This document shows positions 10,601-22,600 of a stretch of DNA of 64,000 nt, in pieces (position 1 is the first letter of the stretch; each line of letters begins with the position of its first letter). This stretch comes from Sanderia malayensis (taxonomy: Eukaryota; Cnidaria; Scyphozoa; Semaeostomeae; Pelagiidae). The stretch lies in the NCBI GenBank assembly GCA_013076295.1, contig RQOL01000532.1:4340001-4404000 (forward strand). The letters are read 5' to 3'. Made by a program: the position numbers and the translations under genes. The notes under the pieces were generated by a model. The model worked only from the letters and a program-made list of their open reading frames with translations, was not told the DNA's origin and searched no databases.

Positions 10601-13600
10601 AGGGCAAGCATGTAAAAAGCGGAGCATGGCAAATGGCATAACACGCACCAATTTTGTTGTTTTGCAACAGATTAGCCCTCCTCTGGCTATATCTTAGCCT
10701 CGGGTCCAAGAAGAGCACTATCATGCCAAAAGGTTCCTCACGAATCTTCGTAAACCATCATCCATTCCCCATTCCTTGTTCCCTCTTTTAGAGAAACCCA
10801 ATGGGCTCTGTGTGCATGGAGATCGAGTCACTAAATTTAGCATTGCACAGCACGACGCGTGAGAGGAATCCTCTCTGAGCGAGCAGCTATAAAAAGCATG
10901 AATGCAATGCAGAACAGCACAGAACAGTTGATAAGATAACGTCTGTTGCGTCTTGAAACTCGGACGTATAATTTCAGAACGTTTCTATCTTCAACCGTTT
11001 GCAAGGTAAGACTCTTTTTATCTCGATTACCGAGCATTGGCACTGTGCTACAGTTTTAATAATGATTTGCGTCTATATTTATGTTGAGTATGTTTGAACT
11101 AAAATGTTATTCACGTGTTTATTTCAGGTACGCCCAGCCGAAAATCAAAATGAAGTTCTGGATCTTGCTGCTCGCGTGTGTTGCCTTGTGCCACCAAGGT
11201 AAGGAAACAATTTGAGATTTACTGCAGGTTTATATGTGTCGTACAACTTTGATAGCCGTGTAAGGAACATAGCTCATTGCTAGTTCTCAGTTTAGTTGGG
11301 CTTGGCATTCCGCCACGGGCATTTCAAATGTTTTGCTGTGCTTAAACCTGTTTCATCCCGATTGACTATAAACAAATGTATTTTAAAACTGTACGGTGAG
11401 CTTTAACACGTACATTGCAGTCAAATTTTAACGGGTTAGGTTTTTTGAGTTGTAGTAATGATAGTAGCTTTACAACTTGCTGTCGAAGCCACGAGATAGT
11501 GACTCCCATGGCGGCCTTAGGAAAAGAAACGCTGATTGCTGGAGGGTGTTTATGTTGAGCTTTAATCGTAGATATTGCAAACAATATAGCAATGTGTGTG
11601 ATAAATTATATGCTGTTGCGTTTCAGGGGTTCTGAGCGCTGATGTCCCCGAAGATGTCGCCGAAGAAGAGAATGACCCAAGAGAAGACGTCATGCCAATG
11701 GAAGACGATGATGATGAATCTGACCTGGCTGAAAACGTGAGCGATGAAGACGAGGAGAAGCTTGCAAAACGTGAACCATTCTTCCGCCGCGTACGCTTTC
11801 GTCGCGTGAGATTCAGACGTGTGAGCGTTCGCCGTATAAGTTATCGCCGTGTAAGTTTCCGTCGTGTTAGTTATCGCCGTGTTAGCTTCCGCCGTGTAAG
11901 ATGGGGTTAAACGTGAGAAGACATTTTTGACTCAGTGACTACCTTATGCTGTTCTTTATTTTTACGTTAAATTCTTATCTTATTCGCTGATAATGAAGAA
12001 GAAAACAAATATTTAGTTTTTTGTTGTTGTAAATCTTTCGAACATCAACCGATGATTCGCTCTCATTCATGAAAGCTGGAGAGTGGAAAATGCATCGACA
12101 CACGTACTGAGTTTTCACGCATGGCACGATGTGGGAGGAACAGACTAGACAAACTCTGCATGAACAACGCATCAGCGTCATCAACAAATAATGAACTTTC
12201 GACCCACTCGCTTGCAATAAACACGTAGGGCACTCCCTCAAGCGATATTGAACCAATTGAACTAGCAACTGATGATTTCAATTTTAAATATCCACACCCA
12301 CCAATGAATAGCGGAAACCCGTTAGTTGACCACCCATCGAAAATTTTCGAACCCTATTAATATTTTTCTGCAAACATTGAATGCATTCAATTTGAGGGAA
12401 AAACGCTCTTATTTTTATCAATGCAAAATCCCGTCGCTGCTAAACAACATTGCCTCTAATTCTGCAAAGTTTGTGAAAACACGAGACTTCAATATTTGAA
12501 AATTGGAATTTATAGCCCTTTGCAATATAGAGTATGGACTAACTCGAAGTGCAAAGCATGATCGGTGGGGCCAGCGCTCTTGCGAATAAAAATTTTCACA
12601 AATTAATTGAAGGTTTGAAGGTCCTATTTTGAAGGTTCTCTGACGAGTGAGTATACCGTAAATCCTCGAATAAGCCCCCGGGGGCTTATTTGCAAAAATG
12701 AATTTTTGGGTGGGGGCTTATTCGAGGGGGGGGGGCTTATTTCAAAGTTTTGCTTTTTCCTCAAAGGTTGACAGAAAAAAGACGGCATAATTTTCTCAAT
12801 CAGCTTTTTTCACAAAGTGCTGTGTGAAGATCTGACAAAACGTATAATTTGTTTATCATCACGAAAATCGCGTTTCTTTTTGCTTTTTTGCCTCCAGTCA
12901 AAGGAAGTGATACTGTATAGCTATTGTCCTGTGGGTTCTTTCTCGAAATAAGATATTATTCTGCGCTTATGCTTCCCTCGAATAAGCCCCCATGGGGTCT
13001 TATTCGAGGGGGGGAGGGCTTATTTGCAAAAATGATTTTTTAGATGGGGGCTTAATCGAGGGGGGGCTTATTCGAACGTGGGGGCTTATTCGAGAATTTA
13101 CGGTAAGTATGTTTTTTTTTTCAAACCCAAACACACCCAAGTCTGTTGAAGAGTGATGACGTCAGTTTCATCATACGCGAATCATTTTTCACGGGGGTGG
13201 GTGTGGGAAAATGCGTCTTACAACAAGGCAACTACGTAAACAAAAAATAGGCGCAAAACAACAAGGGCGTTACCTGTAAGAACACCCAATCTCCATCAAC
13301 TGTAGCAGCAGAAATGAGCTTTTCGGCGACGGGACCTTGTCCTTGACCAAGAGATATGGCTTGCACACTAAAACAAAACAATAAGGATTAATAACATAAT
13401 TATTCAGTTTCAAATCCCCTGATGTTCATATAGTACATCAGAAAAGTAGTCGACACTACTAGATATTAGGCGTATCATCCTTCGCTTTATAACATATTTG
13501 ATGCAGACAAATAAAGGGATAAACAAGGAATTATTCGATTAACTTGCAGGTCAACACCACTGCTTTTGTTTAACTTCAAATGAATTAAATTGTTTTAAAC

Positions 13601-16600
13601 AGAGGAAGGAAGTACGATTGATGACTCAGTCAGATCAGCTCATCTGGCTTGGCTGAGGTGTTGCTAGGGTGTGTTGATGTTGATGGGTGTTGCTAGGATG
13701 TGCTGATGTTGACAAGGAACAACATCATCATCACTACTTCCCGTCAGCTTACAGAAATCTGATGACTCAGGCAAATCAAGGAAACGGGAAATAGGGTAAT
13801 GGGGAAGCAAATGAAATTAGAGCATGAGGATACATATAGTTGAATAGAGCGAATGAAAGTTAAATAGAAAATAATGGTAGGAACTTGTATGTCATGTAAC
13901 GAAAAAGTGGAATAGAGAGAAATAAATGCATTCAAATGATTTACCGTTCAATGTAATCCATTTCCTTTGCAAATCTAAGAAATGCATTCATTGGATCGGA
14001 GCCGGTTGATAAAACAAACACCAGCGGAACAGTGGATGCCATATCAGCATAAAGCACGCGTAGATCAACTGCCGGACTTTCAACAAATGGCTTGCCAAGA
14101 TTCTCGCATACAAATTCAGTTACGGCAAACGTCACCTATATGGTTAGATACAAGCTCATCAGTTTAATTCATTGCAGTTTTATTGTAAAATCCTAAAGAG
14201 GGTTGGTATATACCGTAATAAATACCAGACTGTCAGCATGCGTGATTGTCAGCATGCGTGATTTAGGATTCACGCATGCTGACAGTCGGACGTGAATTTC
14301 TGTGCGGTCTACATCAAAGCGATATAATTTTGTGCTTGCCCTTCGGGGCTTTGGTTTTCTTATGTTTTACTATTAGTTATGATTATTTTAATTTTATAAA
14401 TGTCAAATCATCAATATATGTCGACAAATATCATCCAGAAGTTGATTAAGCAAAGATGGATCCAGTAAATATGGAATTATTACAAGAAACGATAACAAAA
14501 TGTATCAAAGCTGAACTAAAGAAACATACTGAAATCATCGAGAAAAAAGTAGAGCAAGCAATGACGAAGATAGAAGGTGTTTGCCAAAAATTAAATGAAG
14601 TAGAAAAAACGCAGGAAGATTTGAAGAAAAAACAAGCCCTAAACAAGCAACACATCGATGGTCTCCTAAAAGAAAGTTTAATCAAGGAAAAGGAAAACGA
14701 AGCAATCGTCAAGAAAATGAAGAAAAACGAGGAGGAGTTGAGAAGAGCGAACCAAACGATCGACGACCTCGAGCAATATGGCAGGAAAACCATGCTTGAA
14801 ATCTCTGGCTTTCCGAGGCAGGAAAAGGAATCTGCGATTGGGCTCGTGCTCAATTGGCAGAGCACCTCGACGTCGATTTAAACGAAACTGGAATAGAAGC
14901 TGCCATCGTATCTCGCCCAAAGCTGACGCCGCGATTATCGTGGAATTTTCCTCCAGAAGAAAAAGAGACGAGTTCTTCGGAGCAAAGAAGAAAATGAAGA
15001 ACGTCACAATAGTGGATTTTGGTTTCGAAATTGGTGCTGCAGCTGGTATGGGTAAAATTTATATTAACGAGAGTCTAACTAAAAAACGTAAAGGACTGCT
15101 TAGAGAAATCAAATCGGTAAGAGAAGATTATAAGTTTAAATTTATTTGGAGCAACAAGGGGAAGATTTTTGTTCGTAAGGATGAAAATTCTCCCCCTATT
15201 TTGGTAAATAAGATAAGTGATCTCAAAAGTTAAATGAGTAATGTGATACCAAAATGTCCTAAATGCACTAAATGTGTATTGGATGGACAAAGATCTATTT
15301 GCTGCGACTCATGCGACTTTTGGTTTCACTTGAAATGCTCATCAATTTCGTTAAAAGATTTTGAACGCTTTGTTGAAAACGAGAACCTAACATGGTTTTG
15401 TAAAAATTGTCTTAGGGATTCTTTACCCTTTCAATCTCTCGATAATAATAAATTTTTGGATTACTTGAGTACTCTAATCGAACCAACAGGAGTATAAGGG
15501 TTTTTGATAAATTAATTTCTAAGAGTCGAACTATAATAAATCTGTAGAGTTTGTGAAAGGAAGGTCCGAGATTCCGCAAAATCCATTCCATGCGTCATGT
15601 GTAAATCATTAATCCACAGGAAATGCTCTCTTTTGGAAACTTGGCAATTGACAGACCTGATAATTAACTGGAGTTGCAAACACTGCATGGAAAACGTATT
15701 TCCATTTGGACATTTGCCGCAAAACGAGCTGTTAGCTTTAAGTTTTAATTCAAATTTGCTTGTTTTTGCCAAAATCATGATTCGATATTTCCGACAGACT
15801 ATGGGCTTCTTAATAAATTAGATTTTTCAAGCTTTGGCTTTCCGAAAAGACGAACTCTCTGATAATGACATTGACAATTATGTCGATTTGCATTTAAACT
15901 TCGATTATTACACCACGCACGGCTTTCATAAACTTGTAAAAAACACACAGGCAGACTCTGACGTCAATCAGCTTAGCATGATGCACTCAAATATTTGCTC
16001 GTTATTAGGTAATATTGAAAAAATTGAAGAGCTTTTAGTTGATCTCGATTTCAACTTCGATGTTCTTGCTTTCAGTGAGACATGGCACTGCAAGAAATTG
16101 GACTGTAATTTTAAAAACCTTTCAATTCTGGCTATCAGCCGTATAAGGGAATACAGGGGGTAAGCCAAAATGGTGGATGTGGTTTGTTTGTCAAGGACAA
16201 CCTCGATTTCACTGAGAGAATAGAGCTAAACAAATCTTTCAAATCTGAAAAGTGTGAATTTGAAGCTTACTGGATTGAGATTAGAAGCTCCATAAATTCA
16301 AACATTGTGATCGGAGTAGTATATAACCATCCCGAGAAAGGACCCAGCTACATTTTTGAATATTTTTCAGGAATACTTAAGAATTACTTAGGGAAAATAA
16401 AACTATTCTAATATCAGGTGACTTTAACCTTGATTTCTTAATATGATAAAAATCCTGTTGTTGAAGAATTCTTAAACTTAATCTTTGCCAATTCACTTCA
16501 ACTTTGATTATACAACCAACTAGAATTGTCAACAGAAGTCGACCTTCCTTAATAGATAACATTTTTACAACAGTATAGGTAATAACTCTTATAGTGGCAA

Positions 16601-19600
16601 TCTTGTCACCCCTTATTTCTGACCATATGCCTAACTTTGTTTTCCTAAAAACAAGCATAAGTCGAAATAAGCATGAATTGTTACCCAGCGTGACTTTAAA
16701 AATTTAACGAACAAAATTATATAGCAGATATTGAAGCCATAAATTTTCAGTCAGCTTATTCAAACATACTATCCTTAGATGAAAAATATAAGTACTTCCA
16801 AAACAATATTATTAATGTTATTAATAAACATGCTCCCATAAAAAACTCAGTCGAAGCAAATAAAGCTTAAACGTAAACCATGGATTACACCTGGTATACT
16901 TAAATCGATTTCAGTGAAAAACAAGTTGTATAAGAAATTTTTAAAATCTAAGACAATTTTTGGTACCAAAGATATAAATATTACAGGGATAAACTAAATC
17001 ATTTGATCCGCAAAAGTAAACAGAATCATTATAAAAGTTTTTTTGAAAAATTTAAAAAGAAATCGCGTAAAATATGGGATGGTATTATGAGCTGATGTAG
17101 AAAATAACAGAACAAAAGTTCAAAATCTATTTCTATTAAGATAGGAGCAGCGATGGAACATGACCAGACTAAAGTTGCAAATCACTTTAACAAATTCTTT
17201 ACCGGAATCGCTGGTAATTGGTAACAAAGCTTGGAAATTCTGCAACTGATTTTAAGGACTACTTGAAAAATCCACAATTAAATAGCTTTGTCCTAACGCC
17301 AGTAAATATACAAGAAGTTTCTAATCAGATTATTGGTTTAGACTCCAAAAAATCACCTGGGGCATATGATATTCCTATTAGTCTCGTTAAATTAGTGATG
17401 GAAAAGATAAGCTGGCCTCTTACCTGTCTTATTAATGAGTCATTTAATACTGGAAAATACCCAGAGCTCTTAAAATACGCTAAAGTTATTCCAATTCACA
17501 AAGCTAACTCGAAACATGAAGTTACTAATTATCGCCCAATATCGCTACTTCCAATTTTCAATAAGATATTTGAAAACTCATGCACCAACGGTGATGAACT
17601 TTTTAGAGCAAAATAGAATTATTTTTGCCCACCAATATGGCTTTCGAAAAAACAAATCTACTTCCATGGCAGTTTTAGATGTTTATACTAAAGTTATTGA
17701 AGCCTTAGAAAACAAAAAATTTGCCTGTTGCATTTTCCTAGATTTGCAAAGCTTTTGACACTGTCAACCACGAGATCCTATTGCACAAATTGGAATTTAT
17801 GGTATAAGAGGGAATACCCTTGAATGGTTTAGGTCATATCTCAAAATAGGAAACAAAAAAGTTCTCATTGGTAATCACTTATCTGATAGCCTTTCGATCC
17901 GCATGGTGTGCCTCAAGGAAGTGTATTAGGCCCATTGCTATTTTACTTTATATAAATGATTTGCCAAATGCATCTAAAGTTCTAAGTCCACATCTTTTTG
18001 CTGATGACACAAGTCTTTTTCACTCACACAATGACATAGCTATATTAGAAAAAATGATTAACACCGATTTGGAAAACATATCCCATTGGCTAATTGCAAA
18101 TAAGCTGTCACTTAACACATCTAAATCAAATTACCTAATTTTTTCTCCAAAAAATAAAAGATCAGATAGGAAAATAAAAATAAAAATATAATACTGAAAT
18201 CGATGAAAGTGAAGTTGTTAAATATCTTGGTGTTTTGATAGATAATAACCTTTCTTGGAAGGCTCATGTACAGCAATAAATATCAAAATCTCAAAGGTGT
18301 TGGTATCATTGCTCGACTTAGACATTTTGTTCCTAGAAATGTACTTATCAATATATATAATTCATTTATACAACCTCACATTAACTATGCCATCATAAAT
18401 TGGGGAGGTACATTTAAAAGTACCTTAGACCCTCTGGAATTAAGTCTTAAGCGTGCAGTGAGGCTAATTGCTTTCAAACAAGATCTGCTCATAGCAATCC
18501 TTGTTTCGTCAGCTCAACCTTTATAATGTAGAAGACTGCTACAAAATTGAAGCAGCAAATTCATGTTTGATGTCACAGTGAAAAAGCTGACACAAATTTG
18601 ACAATCTTTTTAGGCCAGTCTCATCTGTACACAACATTTGTACAAGACAAGCAACATCTGGCTTTTTCTCGCAACCTTCAATAAGGACCAATTTTAAAGG
18701 CATGTCATAGTAAACAAAGGAGTTAAACTATGGAATGATATTCCTCTCGACATAAAACAATCCAAAATAAATATCATTTTGTTACAGCTTTAAAAAAATG
18801 GATTCATGGCTAATGTTAGCCAACAATAATTTAAGAAACTTGGATGCATAAAAAATCTTGTTTCGATCATTTATGAGCATATATTGATGGTTTTTGACAT
18901 TTTCTTTTTTTCTCCTTATTCTTATTCTTATTTCCTTTTATTTTTTGTCTTATGTTTATGTTCTTTGTAACCTTTCTTAGTTTTGTTAAAATTTGATTAA
19001 AAATTTAAATCTTTTACAATTTCATCGTAACTAGTCGTAAAATTTAAACTGTTTAAAATTTCTTTATAGTAGATGCAAGCAGAATAATAGGGTAAATAAC
19101 TCGATAGCTCCTCCGAGTTCTTTTTATTTGCCTAAGCTTTATATTTTGTATTTAATTAAGTTAATCCTTATCCTGTAATTAAAAGCTTGAATGAATGAAA
19201 TTGATTGATTGATTGATTTGATTGATAGAATAAAACATTCACCAGAAATTGATTTTGATGTGTATATGCAGATAATGCGTGGGTTAGATTTCACCTTATT
19301 TTATAGATACTCTGTAGCAAATAAATGCTATATGCATAACCATGTACCTATTACTATCGACTCCTGCATTAATTATGTAGTAAGGTACATAAAACATAAT
19401 GCCTACCTTCTCTTCTCTGAAATATTTTGTCATGATCAGTTTTTGAAATGAGGACAATTTATCTTCAAATTTATCTGAACCTGTCTCTGCGTTGCCATAC
19501 TCCTCACAGTTTTCAGGATTCAACGCGAACTGAAAACAGCGAAAAAACATGAAGCATATTTAAAAGCAACAGAAATGAAAATTGAAATCCAAGGTTCTCC

Positions 19601-22600
19601 AAACGCTACGCTACTAGATACATTAGAAATAGACCGAGTCCGTATATTCTTGGTTAGTAGCAGGTTAGAGATATGTGAATGGTCCTGACCCACCTTGAAT
19701 TTTCCAATAGAAGTTGTGATGTGTCTTCCTGTAATATCTTCTTTGATGCCTTTAAAAACAGCAAATTGTTCCTAGGAAAAGCAAAAATCAAATTGATTGA
19801 GCTAAAGTATGTTGAGCTTTATATAATGACAGTGCGGCGAATTTCAAGAAAAAGTGCATCACTTGCATGCAAAGATTTGATCCAAATATGTCTGTTCTAT
19901 ATAGTTTCCCCTTACAAATCTATTTCAAGAAGGCAAAGGAACGACCTACCTCTAAATCACAACATGTCTTCCAGTCATTTTCATGAAGCCAAGAGACGGC
20001 AGGCTTTGTTGGATACGTCTATAACAAATATATATTATATACATATATAGTATACAAATTTCAAGACGCACTTATGACGATTCATCGGCTGAGAACTAGT
20101 GTTGGGTTGGAGCCAGAAATAACAATTGGCAACAGCTGTCTACACAAAATACATATAACGCCATAGAAAGAAGAAATAAAGAAGTAAATGTACACGTAAA
20201 GGGTGATGTTAAAAGTGGTAACCTCCCAAACATCGATTTCTTCACAAAAAGGCAAACAGACTTCAGGGTAAATAGTAGCATGAAAAAGGTGGGAGCAATA
20301 TGATATGAAATTGCATAACAACGAAAATAAACCTTTTCGATTCCACCAGTGCCACGTAGAAAGTAGTTCCATTCAGCATCAGATATTTCACCACAATCAC
20401 GCATTATCTCTGCACACATCATGAAAGAGTAGACAAGCTTATCCTTCTCAAATAAACCCCTACAGAAAACGTACATGAAAAACAGTTAACATATAGTAAA
20501 GTATCACTATCTTCAAGGTACGTGGCCTGTGGACATACGGGTCTACGAACACCGCATGCTTCATTAATCAAGGATCAATAAAAATGCCATATTGCAAACG
20601 TATTTACTTTCACAAGGCTCTGCATAAATAGCATGCTTTCTGAATCATACATAGCTACAATCCTAAAAAGTTTCAAAAACGATAATCGCATATACCTTGC
20701 CACATTTGCATAGATCGTTTCGGTGCAGTTTTTCAGCAAGATTTTCAATCTCTCGTCTAAGCTGTCCGCTGCAGGACTGTTCTCTATACACGTATTGAAT
20801 AGCTGCAAAAAACTCAGTAGCATAAGCCCCAAATAAATTGTAAAGTAACGATTGTATGCTAATCATGCATTTGTAAAGTATTTAGGCTGTCAGCCCCGTT
20901 GAAGACAGTCAAAAGGACAGGACACATAGGTGGTTGAATAATTTACCAAGGTGGTTGCATGATAAATCATTAATTATGTACTTCTTTGTCACAGTCTTCA
21001 GTGAGAGCTTAGCAATGTCGGACAATCGCAGAGGTAAAGGCAACTTGAAGATTCCACCAATGTGGGAATTATTCGCTGTTCATCGATGCAAAACATGAGA
21101 TAAATACCTGTTTGAAATACTTCAGTGAATATTGGTACATTGGATCGATTTCTGCAAGAGAAGCAACAACGAAATACATGACAGAGCCACGGGTTGCCAC
21201 GGGACGATACTTCTCGCGTGCTGCGCTGATTTTCTCCTCTGTTGTTTCAGCCTCTTTCAAGCGGGTTGTTATGACACCAGACGTAACCTACAGGCAAATA
21301 TAACAATGAAGCATGTCAATATAAATAAGCCAAGAACTTCTACTCTACATGAGGAAACGCATGGAAAAGCTTTATCATATCTCTCCATAGATTCTCCCAC
21401 ACACTGACACCATCTTACCTTTGACTCGTTCAAGGTATTAATCAAAACTTCATCATCAAGAATGTTTCCTTCGGATGTGAAGAGTAGTTTTAGTATTCTG
21501 TCTTCAATCGATTTCAACTGGTTCTTGTCTGTGTTGATCCTGACAATCAGCTGGTTACGTTGCTCTTCCAAATCAGGTCGCTCAAGTCTAACGACATCTC
21601 TATGTCAATGAAGAAAATATTTGCATAAGTAAAACAGGAATAAACTAACACGGGAAGTATATCCCCACCCAGTAGCAAGCTCAAGCATCAGACGTATTAA
21701 AAGCAATGCTATAGGTAAAACGTTTATGCGCGGAGGAATGCAAGCCCTACCAAGCTCCTCAAAGCTCCCTTTTAGAAGCTGTTTTGTTCATAGCAATGGA
21801 ACAGTGCATATATGAATGAAATGATTTCATACCCAAGCAATTGGTCTTCAAGGCCCGATTTTGTGACTGTGAAATTGATTATGGTAACTTTAATACAGAC
21901 TTCTGGTAGGTAGTGAGGATTTGCCATCTTCGTTGTCATATAAAACCTATAAAGGTATATTCAATTAATTATTACAAAGGTAAAGAAGTAAAGAAGTAAA
22001 GAAGTAAAGAAGTAATGAAGCGAAAAAGTAAAAGGGCAAAGAAGTAAAGAAGTAAAGAAGTAAAGAAGTAAAGAAGTAAAGAAGTAAAGAAGTAAAGAAG
22101 TAAAGAAGTAAAGAAGTAAAGAAGTAAAGAAGTAAAGAAGGAAAGAAGTAAAGAAGTAAAGAAGTAAAGAAGTAAAGAAGTAAAGAAAAGAAGAAGTAAA
22201 GAAAAGAAGAAGTAAAGAAGTAAAGAAGTAAAGAAGTAAAGAAGTAAAGAAGTAAAGAAGTAAAGAAGTAAAGAAGTAAAGAAGTAAAGAAGTAAAGAAG
22301 TAAAGAAGTAAAGAAGTAAAGAAGTAAAGAAATAAAAAAGTAAAGAAGTAAAGAAAATAAGGAAGTAAAGAGATAAAGAAGTAATGAAGTAAAAAAGTAA
22401 AGAAGATAAGGAAGTAAAGAAGATAAGGAAGTAAAGAAGTAAAGAAGTAAAGAAGTAAAGAAGAGTAAAGGAATAAAGAAGTAAAACTTACTTGAAGTTT
22501 TTGTCATAATCAATGTCATTATCTCCGAGCCGAATAAGCATTCGTCCACCTGACATGAATGTTTGTTTCAAGAGAACAGGTTCAAGCGAAGGATCGAGGG

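Larger units (their letters stand above)
4691..13273 (-). other. Enlarged DNAH6 intron (8.6 kb) hosting nested genes and MITEs
   Basis: The intron lies between exon 80 (donor at 13273) and exon 81 (acceptor before 4690). It holds two plus-strand cationic peptide genes, two MITEs and a decayed inverted repeat block. Typical introns of this gene are near 240 bp, so this one is exceptional. Stretches at 7290-8000, 9640-10880 and 11920-12650 hold nothing I can support. The 92-aa ORF at 10135-10413 has no signal peptide, no relatives I recognise and no splice context. Confidence 0.85.
14290..19228 (+). mobile_element. Decayed CR1/L2-type non-LTR retrotransposon, antisense in DNAH6 intron
   Basis: Nearly full-length: a coiled-coil ORF1, PHD-like zinc fingers, an APE-type endonuclease, and a reverse transcriptase with FADD and [11 protein letters not shown] blocks. 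The 3' tail is (TTGA)n-type, ATTGATTGATTGATT (19190-19228). A short microsatellite tail instead of poly(A) is typical of CR1/L2 in the Jockey superfamily. Several frameshifts and stops make it dead. It sits opposite to DNAH6 transcription between exons 78 and 79. No target-site duplication could be fixed; the 5' limit is approximate. Confidence 0.88.

Noticed and set aside
21965..22549. 194-aa minus-strand ORF of LLLYFFTS repeats
   Set aside because: It is a translation of the (GTAAAGAA)n array; the open frame follows from the 8-bp period lacking stops on that strand.
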